Assembly (NCBI GenBank): GCA_040235375.1 | Contig: JBECKQ010000039.1 | Span: 1 to 22,351 of the forward strand | Reading direction: 5' to 3' | DNA from: JBECKQ01 sp040235375 | GTDB lineage: Bacteria; Planctomycetota; Phycisphaerae; UBA1845 | DNA length: 22,351 nt | Shown here: in pieces, positions 1 to 7,746 of the stretch | How positions within the stretch are numbered: position 1 is the stretch's first letter | How the letters are laid out: the number at the start of each line of letters is the position of its first letter | Made by a program: the position numbers and the translations under genes | Notes under the pieces: generated by a model | What the model was told of the DNA's origin: nothing | The model's input: only the letters and a program-made list of their open reading frames with translations | Databases searched by the model: none

Positions 1-65
1 ACCGCGGGCCAAACGCCAAGAGATGGGCGTTTACGAGGCTTGGCGGCGCAGCGCCGCGCACGCAT
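1..65 (-). terminator. Possible terminator hairpins after the histidine kinase gene
   Basis: Two inverted repeats lie directly downstream of the kinase stop codon when read on the minus strand. The first is GCGGCGC/GCGCCGC at 43-57 with a one-base centre, realistically a 5-bp stem with a 5-nt loop. The second is AAACGCC/GGCGTTT at 11-32 with an 8-nt loop. Neither is followed by a clear U-tract, so intrinsic termination is only possible. Confidence 0.3.
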
Positions 66-2195
66 TCATGATCTCAAGTGTGCTTCGCGCCGGCTGGAAT
101 CCAGGATGTGCCGCACGTGTGCGAGCAGCTCCGCCTGTGTGAACGGCTTGTGCAACAGCTCGACCGCGCTGTCGCGAACCTCCGCGTGGCCGATGACCGT
201 CTCGGGGTATCCCGAAATAAACAGCGCCGGCAGGTCGGGACGGTGCGCCTTGACTGCGAGCGCGAGATCGCGCCCGTTCATCTCCGGCATGATCACGTCC
301 GTGATCAACAGATCGATCCGCCGTCGACTCTCCTGCGCGATGGCCACGGCCGTCGTCGGATGCTCCGCCACCAGAACCGTGTACCCGGCCGATCGGAGCG
401 AGCGAGCCAGCAGATCGCGCACCACCGCATCATCCTCGCACAGCAGCAAAGTCTCATCGCCGCCGGCGGCCGGCACGCTCGCGTCCGCGTCCTCCGCCGC
501 ATCCGGAGACTCCGCGGCCGTCGGAACGTACACGCGAAAGGTGGTCCCGCGGCCGATTTCGCTGTCGATCTCGATCCGCCCGCCCGCCTGGTTCACGATA
601 CCGTACACGGTCGACAGCCCCAGGCCCGTGCCCTCGTGCATCGGTTTCGTCGTGAAGAACGGCTCGAAAACGCGCTCCTGCGTTTCGGCGTCCATGCCGC
701 AGCCCGTATCCGTCACAGCCAGCAGCACGTGCGGCACGATGACTCCGTGCTCCTCGATGTCCACATCGCCCGTACGGATGGTCAGCCGCCCGCCACCGGG
801 CATCGCATCAACCGCGTTCACAACCAGGTTGACGATCACCTGCTCGAACTGGCCGGCATCCGCCCACACCGGCTGCAGTTTTGGCTCGAGGTCGGTCTCC
901 AGCGAGATCGTCGCCGGAATGAGCCGACCGAGCATCTTGTCGAGATCCGTCACCACCTTGCTGAGGCTGATGCTCCGCGGCCTGGCCACCTGCCTCCGGC
1001 TGAAGGCCAGCAGTTGCCGGGTGAGCGCCGCGGCGCGCTCCGCGCTCAGTTCGATCTGCCCCATGGCGTCGATCAGCGGCCCCGTGGCCGGCGTTCGCTC
1101 CGGCACGCTCGCCCGGCTCAGCTCGATGTGGCCCAGAATGGCCGTGAGGATGTTGTTGAAGTCGTGGGCCACGCCGCCGGCCAGCCGGCCCACCGCCTCC
1201 ATCTTCTGCGCGTGGCGAAGCTGCGCCTCCAGCTTCACGCGCTCCTTCTCCGCCTGCTTGCGGTCGGTCACATCCATGACCACGCCGAGCACGCGGAGAG
1301 CCTTGCCGCTCGCGTCGCGCTGGGCGTCTCCCAGCGTCGTGACCCAACGCACGGTTCCGTCCGGCCGGACGATGCGCATCTCGAGGTTGTGCTCGACGCC
1401 GTCCTCGAGGCACGCCCGCAGCGATTCGTGCCAACGGGGCACGTCCTCGGGATGAATCCGTCCCTCGACGTCGGACGCGCTTGCCATGGGAGTCCCTTTG
1501 GGGACGCCATAGATGTCGTACACCTCGTCCGTCCACAGCACGCGGTCCGTGGCCACGTCCCACTCCCACGTGCCGACTCCCGCGATTCGCTGAGCCAGCG
1601 CATAGCGCGCCTCGCTGAGACGCACGTGCTCTTCAGCCTTGTGCCGCTCCGTAACATCGCGCACGCTCAACAGGGTGCACAATGAGCCGCGCAGCCTGAT
1701 CGATCGCGCGTTGATCTCGACCGGGAATTCGCCGCCGTCCTTTTTCTGATGGCGGCTTTCGAACTGGGCGCCCGCGTCGCTCGTCCTTTGCAGGTTGTTT
1801 GCGGCCTGTTCGCGCAGAGCGGTCAGAGCCAGCTCCGGCGACTTCATGGCGAGCAATTCGCTGCGCGTATAGCCGTACTGCTCGATTGCGGCCCGGTTCA
1901 CCTCCAGAATCGAGCCGTCGCGCCCCACCACGAACATAGGATCGGGATGGTCGCCGAAAAGCTCGCTGTAGCGCGCCTCGTTGCGGCGCAGGTCCTGCGC
2001 CGTGCGATCCACCATCCAGTAAACGAGCGTGGCGGTGACGCCGATGAAGAGAAGCCCCTTCGCGGTCTGCGCGATCGCCAACGTTTCCAGCGAGGGGAAA
2101 AGCCACGAGGACACTGTGTCCGACGCCAGTATCCACGCCGTTCCAAACGCCGCGTAGACGAGCGTGACCCGCAGCGGGCTCCATCTGGTAAACAT
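66..2195 (-). CDS. Membrane-bound PAS-PAS hybrid sensor histidine kinase with C-terminal receiver
   Basis: 709 residues from ATG at 2195, chosen because AGGAG stands 8 nt upstream; the open frame extends to a GTG at 2291 but without support. Two membrane helices (about 10-33 and 39-62) are joined by only a few residues, so there is no periplasmic sensor domain. Then come PAS domains (about 73-183 and 193-313, the second PAS_3-like with a PAC tail), a HisKA domain with the phospho-acceptor His344 in AHDFNN, an HATPase domain with the N-box around Asn460, the DTGCGMD box near 496 and a GTGLGLS box, and a receiver at about 581-701. In the receiver, Asp633 is the phosphoacceptor, Glu587/Asp588/Asp589 form the acidic pocket and Lys683 is the conserved lysine. 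The family autophosphorylates on His and passes phosphate to the attached receiver. No separate response regulator with an output domain lies in the window, so the output is unknown. It is divergent from the sugar-binding lipoprotein gene. Confidence 0.93.
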   Translation of the reverse strand: MFTRWSPLRVTLVYAAFGTAWILASDTVSSWLFPSLETLAIAQTAKGLLFIGVTATLVYWMVDRTAQDLRRNEARYSELFGDHPDPMFVVGRDGSILEVNRAAIEQYGYTRSELLAMKSPELALTALREQAANNLQRTSDAGAQFESRHQKKDGGEFPVEINARSIRLRGSLCTLLSVRDVTERHKAEEHVRLSEARYALAQRIAGVGTWEWDVATDRVLWTDEVYDIYGVPKGTPMASASDVEGRIHPEDVPRWHESLRACLEDGVEHNLEMRIVRPDGTVRWVTTLGDAQRDASGKALRVLGVVMDVTDRKQAEKERVKLEAQLRHAQKMEAVGRLAGGVAHDFNNILTAILGHIELSRASVPERTPATGPLIDAMGQIELSAERAAALTRQLLAFSRRQVARPRSISLSKVVTDLDKMLGRLIPATISLETDLEPKLQPVWADAGQFEQVIVNLVVNAVDAMPGGGRLTIRTGDVDIEEHGVIVPHVLLAVTDTGCGMDAETQERVFEPFFTTKPMHEGTGLGLSTVYGIVNQAGGRIEIDSEIGRGTTFRVYVPTAAESPDAAEDADASVPAAGGDETLLLCEDDAVVRDLLARSLRSAGYTVLVAEHPTTAVAIAQESRRRIDLLITDVIMPEMNGRDLALAVKAHRPDLPALFISGYPETVIGHAEVRDSAVELLHKPFTQAELLAHVRHILDSSRREAHLRS

Positions 2196-2538
2196 CCCCG
2201 TCGCTCCTGCCCGGCCCGGTGTGACGCTCCTGCGCATTCGCAGATCCGCCGAAGGCGGTCCACCCGAGCACCGATGCCGCACCAGGTTCACCCTGCTCCC
2301 CTCGCGCCTGCGCCCGGGACGCTTTTCTTCAGTGTATTATCGTCAGCACATTGTCAAAACGACCCGAACCTCGAGGGGGAATTGTCCCGTGTTCAGCGGC
2401 AGAACGCAACCTTGAAACCGCTGTCCCCGACGCCGCTTCGCCCCCTACCACTCCTTGGGCGGGACGGTTAAGCTTAGAGATCGTGATGACACGTTAACAC
2501 CATTGTGCCCGTCTCGATGCGACCGGGGAGTATTGCTA
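2196..2538. promoter_or_regulatory. Divergent intergenic region between kinase and binding-protein genes
   Basis: This 343-bp gap separates the start codons of two divergent genes and must hold both promoters. An AT-rich island lies at about 2321-2360, and a second AT-richer stretch with the 8-bp palindrome TAAGCTTA and a GTTAAC site lies at about 2467-2500. I could not assign convincing -35/-10 pairs with canonical spacing on either strand. The ribosome-binding site of the plus gene, GGGGAG, is at 2525-2530. Confidence 0.4.
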
Positions 2539-3525
2539 ATGCTGATTGAGCGGTCTCGGACGCTGCAATTCGTGACGATTATCGTCGCCCTCTGTCTGGT
2601 CGCCGGATGCGAACCCGGCGACCGCCAGGCGCCAACGTCCCGCGACGGGCCGGGCGACAGCAAAGCCACTGCCCCGGTCGCGCAAAGCGCTCCGGCCGGC
2701 GATGCGAAGACCATCGGCGTCACCCTGCTGACCGTTCAGCACCAGTTCTACCAGGACCTTCGTGCGGGCTTGGAAGAGGAGGCCAAGTCCCTCGGCTACA
2801 AGCTCATCATCACGACGGCCGAGTTCGATTCCGCGCGGCAGGCCAACCAGATCGACCAGTTCATCGTCCAGAAGGTGGACGCGATCGTCGTCTGCCCGTG
2901 CGATTCGCGGAGCGTCGGCGCGAGCATCGTTTCCGCCAACGAAGCCGGCATTCCCGTGTTCACGGCGGACATCGCCAACATGTCGCCGCTCGGCAAGGTC
3001 GTCGCGCACGTGGCCTCGGACAATCGCCAGGGCGGTCGCGTGGCCGCGAAGCTGATGGCCGAAGCGCTCGATGGCGCCGGCAAGGTCGCGATTCTCACGC
3101 ATCCGGAAGTGACCAGCGTGATGGACCGGGTGGCCGGTTTCAAGGAAGGCCTCGCCGATCACTCCGAGATCGAGATCGTGGCCGAGCTTTCCGCGGAAGG
3201 TAAGCGCGACCGCGCCGTCCGCGTGACGGAAGACCTGCTGCAATCGCACCGCGATCTCGCCGGCATCTTCGCCATCAACGACGACTCGGCGCTGGGGGCG
3301 CTCGCCGCCGTCGAGGCGGCCGGCAAGGCGAAGCAGATTACGATCGTCGGTTACGATGCCACGCCCGAGGCCCGCGAGAAGATCAAGTCCGGCGCGATCT
3401 ACGGCGACGTGATCCAGAATCCGCGGCAGATCGGCAAGCTGACGATCCAGACGATCCACGACGCCCTGCAAGGCAGGAAGGTCCCCGCCGTCATCCCGGT
3501 GGAAGTCGGCGCGTATCGCGGGTAG
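2539..3525 (+). CDS. RbsB-like periplasmic sugar-binding lipoprotein (orphan)
   Basis: 328 residues from ATG at 2539; GGGGAG 8 nt upstream decides the start against an in-frame ATG at 2455 that would bury the signal peptide. The N-terminus is a lipoprotein signal (hydrophobic VTIIVALCLVAGC) with the lipid-modified Cys at residue 24, then a Pro/Ala/Ser-rich linker. The rest is a periplasmic binding fold of the LacI/RbsB type (Peripla_BP_4): the GVTLLTVQHQFYQDLRAGLE start, the FIVQKVDAIVVCP strand, the GIPVFTADI strand, the GFKEGL helix, the IFAINDDSALGALAA segment and IVGYDATPEA. Such proteins deliver sugars or related small molecules to an ABC importer or a sensor. No permease or ATPase gene adjoins it, so it may serve a transporter encoded elsewhere or act as a sensory component. 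The ligand cannot be told from sequence. Confidence 0.88.
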   Translation: MLIERSRTLQFVTIIVALCLVAGCEPGDRQAPTSRDGPGDSKATAPVAQSAPAGDAKTIGVTLLTVQHQFYQDLRAGLEEEAKSLGYKLIITTAEFDSARQANQIDQFIVQKVDAIVVCPCDSRSVGASIVSANEAGIPVFTADIANMSPLGKVVAHVASDNRQGGRVAAKLMAEALDGAGKVAILTHPEVTSVMDRVAGFKEGLADHSEIEIVAELSAEGKRDRAVRVTEDLLQSHRDLAGIFAINDDSALGALAAVEAAGKAKQITIVGYDATPEAREKIKSGAIYGDVIQNPRQIGKLTIQTIHDALQGRKVPAVIPVEVGAYRG

Positions 3526-3663
3526 ATCAGGTTGTCGCTCACGCGCAGAATGAACTCGCCGGCGCCTTGAGTATCCCGGCCACGAGCTCACGAACCGTGG
3601 TTGGAGTGGTCCGCACACGCGCGCATAACATATGAGAGGCGCTCGCTCACGATTTCATCCCGG

Positions 3664-3804
3664 CTACGGCAACACCGGATCGCCGTCGATGAAGACGATG
3701 CGGGGATCGAGGATCTGGACCCAGCGCCCGCTGAGCGTCGCCAGCCAGATCGTCAAGACGACGACAGCACACACAACAAGGAAAAGGAAGACGCGCGTGG
3801 ACAT
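3664..3804 (-). CDS. Putative 46-residue single-pass membrane microprotein
   Basis: A short open frame starts at ATG 3804 with AAGG about 9 nt upstream and ends in TAG. The translation has a short basic start (MSTR), one strongly hydrophobic helix at about 5-24 (VFLFLVVCAVVVLTIWLATL), then a polar tail (RWVQILDPRIVFIDGDPVLP). This layout is typical of small inner-membrane proteins or N-terminal signal anchors. It does not overlap any other credible gene. It could instead be the surviving 5' end of a longer gene, since the downstream sequence has frames broken by stops. I do not recognise a family. Confidence 0.4.
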   Translation of the reverse strand: MSTRVFLFLVVCAVVVLTIWLATLSGRWVQILDPRIVFIDGDPVLP

Positions 3805-3966
3805 ATCTGGATACCTTTACTCGTAGTGCCCTGTCTAACTGCCTTGTCCTGCCGTCGTGCGAACAACAGCACGCTTCGGCAGCCCCTCAAAATGAAGACA
3901 CGCCCACGATTCCGGGCGCGTTGCCATGTGCACATCTTCGATCGAAATGTGACATACGCGGCTGCC

Positions 3967-3999
3967 CCCATCGTTGGATCCGATGGGCCCCGAAGGGCC
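3967..3999. other. Two overlapping GC-rich hairpins
   Basis: CCCATCG (3967-3973) pairs with CGATGGG (3981-3987) across the loop TTGGATC. Sharing its last bases, GGCCC (3986-3990) pairs with GGGCC (3995-3999) across a CGAA tetraloop. The two cannot form fully at once. No U-tract follows on either strand and no gene starts immediately after, so the role is unknown. Confidence 0.35.
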
Positions 4000-4387
4000 G
4001 GCAGGCGCCAACGATACAGATCGGGCCGTTGCCGCGCCTGGTCGCGGCTCGCTGTGCCGCGAAGTAGTCGACCGATGGGGCCTCTGTCTCTCCGACCATT
4101 GCACCCGGCTACACAGAAGGGAACGGCTGCCGAGAGCGATCGGAGCGCTGATTCCATTCCGATATACACCACGGAGGGCGGCGTCTTCCCGGCAATGGAA
4201 TAAAATCGTCTCGATGTGCACGATCCCGGACTCAATGCGGGTACATGAAGTACGACTGAAGCGGACATCACGTTGCACGGGAGAGCGAGCCGCAGTGACG
4301 ACGAAACCGCCTGGCCGCAGTCGCCATAAAACCGCTTGAAATGAAAGGCGCGGCGACGTCGATCGCGGGAAACGAACCTGTCCCCCG

Positions 4388-4431
4388 TTTTTCGATCCAG
4401 AACCCCGTCTTTTTCGATCCGTTTTTCGATC
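4388..4431. repeat. Three direct copies of TTTTTCGATC
   Basis: Exact copies lie at 4388-4397, 4410-4419 and 4422-4431, start to start 22 and 12 bases apart. They are in the non-coding region about 170 bp beyond the last gene of the metal module. The repeat stands out as T-rich in GC-rich DNA. It could be a set of protein-binding boxes or simple slippage; nothing in the sequence decides this. Confidence 0.5.
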
Positions 4432-4597
4432 TCGACCCAGTGGAAGGTGCGCAATTTCGTTGTGCGGGTCCGTGACCGACTGCGGAAGCGGGAGATGCAC
4501 GTCGACGGCGTCGTCCTGGCACCTCTGGCGGCTGCCTGATACAGCAGGCTCATCATCAGTCCGAACGGTGAAGGCAGCAGGTTGGGTGGCGGCTCGG

Positions 4598-4891
4598 CTA
4601 CCGGGGCGCCGGGGTGAACGTGCGGGAAAACAGGTTGTACAGCGGGCAGTAGATCAAGGCGACGTAGATTCCATAGGCGAAGCTCTCGATCAGACCGAGG
4701 AAAAAGCTTCCCCAAGTCAACCACTTGAACCCCGGCAGCAGTTTCATCCACGTCGTGTACATCGCCTGCCCGGGAAAAACGAGGTCGAAGCCCACACAAA
4801 GCACATAGGTGATTGCTAAAAAGCACGCCAAGGCAAAGCCAACGATCCTCCAGTCCAATGTACGATAATATGATACCTGCTTAACAGCCAT
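4598..4891 (-). CDS. DUF5676-like two-helix membrane protein (second copy)
   Basis: 97 residues from ATG at 4891, preceded by a textbook AGGAGG 5 nt upstream (revcomp of 4892-4902). The longer open frame to 5149 is a shadow of the YHS gene. Two membrane segments (about 15-37 and 58-82) flank a loop with FPGQAMYTTWMKLLPGF; the protein ends YCPLYNLFSRTFTPAPR. The pattern of a GFALA first helix, a medium loop, a W.TWGSFFLGLIES second helix and a terminal LYN motif is what I recall of DUF5676, a family of unknown function often found next to metal and copper genes. It overlaps the upstream YHS gene by 11 nt, implying translational coupling. A related protein is encoded at 8387-8677. Confidence 0.8.
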   Translation of the reverse strand: MAVKQVSYYRTLDWRIVGFALACFLAITYVLCVGFDLVFPGQAMYTTWMKLLPGFKWLTWGSFFLGLIESFAYGIYVALIYCPLYNLFSRTFTPAPR

Positions 4892-5210
4892 GGTGACCTC
4901 CTGCGGGTGTCTCGTTGGCCGCAAGGTAGCGCCGCGGCTCCTGGACGAACCTGTCGCGGCACTGTTCCGAGCAAAAGTAGAACATCTTGCCGTCGTGCTC
5001 CGCGCTGGCGGCCGCAGTGCCGGCCGGGCCTTTCGCTCCGCAGACGGGGTCGGTGACGGTCCACGCCCCACCACCCTCCGAGCCTGCTCCGTGTCCCACC
5101 CCGCCACCATGCTGGGGGTGCCCTCCGTGGCCGTGAGCACCGCAGCCACCCATACGCATCATGAAGTAGAAAACGGCCCCGATCACGAGAAACCAGATTA
5201 TCGTCTCCAT
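4881..5210 (-). CDS. Membrane-anchored YHS-domain metal-binding protein
   Basis: 109 residues, ATG at 5210, with GAGGAGG 8 nt upstream; that site lies in the 18-nt gap after the ATPase gene. One N-terminal helix (METIIWFLVIGAVFYFMM) is followed by a His/Gly-rich stretch (about 21-48) and a YHS domain (about 51-97). In it, DPVCG and the pair FYFCSEQC match the family, but the first motif reads DPVCGAKG where DPVCGM is usual. The protein ends GGHHGC, adding another potential metal ligand set. YHS (TRASH-like) domains bind metals and are commonly linked to copper ATPases. The domain resembles that at the N-terminus of the neighbouring ATPase. It is probably a membrane-tethered metal-binding partner of the ATPase; which side of the membrane the YHS domain faces is not certain. 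Confidence 0.82.
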   Translation of the reverse strand: METIIWFLVIGAVFYFMMRMGGCGAHGHGGHPQHGGGVGHGAGSEGGGAWTVTDPVCGAKGPAGTAAASAEHDGKMFYFCSEQCRDRFVQEPRRYLAANETPAGGHHGC

Positions 5211-5228
5211 CGGTTCAGCCTCCTCGAT

Positions 5229-7703
5229 TCAAAGCGTGGTCGTGCGCAACCGCAGGGCGTTTCCGACCACGGAAAGCGAACTGAAGCTCATCGCTGCGGC
5301 CGCAATCACCGGGCTCAGCAGCAGTCCGAACACCGGATACAGCACGCCTGCCGCGACGGGAATGCCCAATGCGTTGTAGATGAACGCGAAAAAGAGATTC
5401 TGGCGGATGTTCCGCATTGTCCCGCGGCTCAACAGCCGCGCCTTGGCGATGCCCCGCAGATCGCCCTTCACCAGAGTCATCCCCGCGCTTTCCATCGCCA
5501 CGTCGGTTCCCGTGCCCATCGCGACGCCCACGTGCGCCTGGGCCAGCGCCGGCGCGTCGTTGATCCCGTCGCCGGCCATGGCAACGATGCGGTTCTCCTC
5601 CTGAAGCTGTCGCACGACCTCGTTCTTCCGCTCGGGCAGCACGTCCGCCTCCACCCGCTGGATGCCCAGACGGTGGGCGACGGCCTCCGCCGTCGTGCGG
5701 TTGTCGCCGGTCAGCATCACGATCTCGACGCCGTCGTCCCTCAGCAACTCCACCGCCTCCGGCGTCGATTCCTTGATCGGGTCCGCCACGCCCAGCAGGC
5801 CCGCCACCTTCCGATCGACGGTCACGAACATGACCGTCTGGCCTTCCGCGCGCAGCTCATCCGCGCGTTTGGCTAAGTCGCCGGCATCGATTTTCAAATC
5901 ATCAAGCAGTCTGCGATTGCCCAGCGCCACGTGTTGCCCATCGACCTGTCCGCGAACGCCTTTGCCCGTCAGCGACTCGAAGTTGGATCCCTCCGCGGCT
6001 TCCACGCCCCGCTCCTTGGCCCCTTCCACGATCGCCGCCGCCAGGGGATGCTCGCTGCTGCGCTCCAGACCGGCGGCAAGCCGCAGCAAATCCTTTTCCT
6101 CCCGACCGTCCGCCGGCTGCACCGTCACCAATCGCGGCTTGCCCTCCGTCAGCGTCCCCGTCTTGTCCACCACCAGCGTGTCGACCTTCTCCATCGTTTC
6201 GAGCGATTCCGCGTCCTTGATCAGCACGCCCGCCTGGGCCCCGCGACCGGTCCCCACCATGATGGACATCGGTGTCGCCAACCCCAACGCACACGGACAG
6301 GCGATGATCAGCACGGCCACGGCGTTCACCAGAGCGTGAGCCATCGCCGGCGACGGACCCACCAGCGCCCACACGACGAACGTGACGACGGCCGCCAGCA
6401 CGACGGCCGGAACGAAGTATCCCGCGACCTTGTCGGCGATCCGCTGGATAGGCGCCCGGCTCCGCTGCGCGGCACTGACCATCTCCACAATCTGTGCCAG
6501 CAACGTGTCACTGCCCACGCGTCCCGCTTCCATGACGAACCCGCCGGTCGAATTGACCGTGGCTCCGATGACGTTGTCGCCCGCCTTCTTCTCGACGGGC
6601 ATCGGCTCGCCGGTGATCATCGACTCGTCGATCGTGCTTCGGCCCTCAATGACCTTGCCGTCAACCGGCACCTTCTCTCCCGGCCGGACGCGGAGGCGGT
6701 CGCCGATCTTCACTTCGTCCAGGGGCACATCCTCTTCGGAGCCGTTGGGCGCCAGCCGGCGCGCCGTCTTCGGCGCCAGGCCGAGCAGCGCTCGGATCGC
6801 CCCGCTCGTGCTCCGCCGCGCCCGCATCTCCAGCACCTGCCCCAAGAGCACCAGTGTCGTGATGAACGCCGCCGCCTCGAAATAGACGTCCACCGTCCCC
6901 TCCGCCATGCGGAACGACGCGGGGAAAACCCCGGGCGCCACCGTCGCCACCACGCTGTACACCCACGAGGCGCACACGCCCAACGCGATCAGTGTGAACA
7001 TGTTGAGGTTGAACGTGACCACCGAGCGATAGCCGCGAACCAGAAGCGGCCAGCCGCACCAGAGCACCACCGGCGTCGCCAGAATCAGCTCGACCCACGG
7101 CTGCACGCGCGGACCGATGACCGCCGACAACGGCCGGCCTGGTATGTACGACGCGGCGACAATCACAAGCAGCGGAACCGACAGCGCTACACTCACCCAG
7201 AATCGCCGCGTCATGCTGCGGAGTTCCGTATCCTCCTCCTCGCCCTCCGCCTCGGGCGTCATGGGCTCGAGCTCCATCCCGCACTTGGGACACGAACCGG
7301 GATGATCCTGCACGACCTCCGGATGCATCGGGCAGGTGTACTGCGTCTTCCGCTCCTTGCGGTGTACGGGAGAGACGGGTTCGAGGCCCATACCGCACTT
7401 CGGGCATGCCCCCGGTTCGCTCTCGCGCACCTCGGGGTGCATCGGGCACGTGTACCGGGCCGCGCTGTTCCTCTCCGCCCGGCTGGGCTCGTCTGTGGAC
7501 TCGGTTTTGTGCGGAGGGTGCTCGGCGGCCTTGGAAATATAGGCCCTCGGGCTCTCCTGGAATTTCGCCCGGCAGTGCGCGCTGCAGAAGTAGTACGTCT
7601 GCCCCTCGTGCTCAAGGGCGTTCTTGGCGGGTACGCTCATGCCGCACACCGGGTCTCGAGCGACGTCGCCGTTCGTGGATGTGCCGGGGTTGGTCTTTTT
7701 CAC
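5229..7703 (-). CDS. copA: Copper/silver-type P1B ATPase with N-terminal YHS and two CPMHPEV domains
   Basis: 824 residues from a GTG at 7703, with GAGG 8 nt upstream. It pumps Cu+ or Ag+ across the inner membrane at the cost of ATP. The N-terminus has no GMTCxxC domain; instead there is a YHS domain (about 17-56, DPVCGM and YYFCSAHC) and two heavy-metal-binding domains (about 84-107 and 122-147, each YTCPMHPEV...CPKCGM). The core follows with about eight membrane helices. Landmarks are TGE (364-366) in the actuator, the metal site CPC (469-471), the phosphorylated Asp513 in DKTGTLT, the HP motif (552-553), TGDN near 665-668, GDGIND (711-716), and in the last helices YN (776-777) and the MSFSS...V segment typical of copper pumps. 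All catalytic residues are intact. It is the central enzyme of the module; 18 nt separate it from the YHS gene and 43 nt from the methyltransferase gene. The CPC/YN/MxxSS set favours Cu+ over Zn2+. Confidence 0.96.
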   Translation of the reverse strand: MKKTNPGTSTNGDVARDPVCGMSVPAKNALEHEGQTYYFCSAHCRAKFQESPRAYISKAAEHPPHKTESTDEPSRAERNSAARYTCPMHPEVRESEPGACPKCGMGLEPVSPVHRKERKTQYTCPMHPEVVQDHPGSCPKCGMELEPMTPEAEGEEEDTELRSMTRRFWVSVALSVPLLVIVAASYIPGRPLSAVIGPRVQPWVELILATPVVLWCGWPLLVRGYRSVVTFNLNMFTLIALGVCASWVYSVVATVAPGVFPASFRMAEGTVDVYFEAAAFITTLVLLGQVLEMRARRSTSGAIRALLGLAPKTARRLAPNGSEEDVPLDEVKIGDRLRVRPGEKVPVDGKVIEGRSTIDESMITGEPMPVEKKAGDNVIGATVNSTGGFVMEAGRVGSDTLLAQIVEMVSAAQRSRAPIQRIADKVAGYFVPAVVLAAVVTFVVWALVGPSPAMAHALVNAVAVLIIACPCALGLATPMSIMVGTGRGAQAGVLIKDAESLETMEKVDTLVVDKTGTLTEGKPRLVTVQPADGREEKDLLRLAAGLERSSEHPLAAAIVEGAKERGVEAAEGSNFESLTGKGVRGQVDGQHVALGNRRLLDDLKIDAGDLAKRADELRAEGQTVMFVTVDRKVAGLLGVADPIKESTPEAVELLRDDGVEIVMLTGDNRTTAEAVAHRLGIQRVEADVLPERKNEVVRQLQEENRIVAMAGDGINDAPALAQAHVGVAMGTGTDVAMESAGMTLVKGDLRGIAKARLLSRGTMRNIRQNLFFAFIYNALGIPVAAGVLYPVFGLLLSPVIAAAAMSFSSLSVVGNALRLRTTTL

Positions 7704-7746
7704 TGTCCAGGCCTCGCCGGTCCGGCAAGCACCACCTCGATAATGG

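Larger units (their letters stand above)
3526..4597. other. Long mostly non-coding region with hairpins and short repeats
   Basis: About 1.07 kb between the binding-protein gene and the end of the metal module. Open frames here have poor codon character and arginine/serine-rich translations, unlike real genes in the window. It contains one plausible microprotein gene on the minus strand (3664-3804), two overlapping hairpins at 3967-3999, three copies of TTTTTCGATC at 4388-4431, and a possible antisense protein-coding remnant at 3526-3620. I see no convincing terminator with a U-tract for either flanking gene. Confidence 0.5.

Noticed and set aside
78..1685. Long plus-strand open frames opposite the histidine kinase
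   Set aside because: They mirror a gene with complete kinase and receiver motifs; translations are Arg/His/Ala-rich without domains.
2334..2357. TTGACA and TAATAC on the minus strand as a promoter for the kinase
   Set aside because: The spacing is only 12 bases, too short for a sigma-70 promoter; the sequence is just AT-rich.
4388..4431. TTTTTCGATC repeats as a CRISPR array
   Set aside because: The unit is 10 bases, the spacing is irregular and too short for spacers, and no cas gene is present.
3753..4826. 357-codon minus-strand open frame across the non-coding region
   Set aside because: It runs out of frame through the DUF5676-like gene, lacks a ribosome-binding site, and its translation shows no domain or consistent composition.
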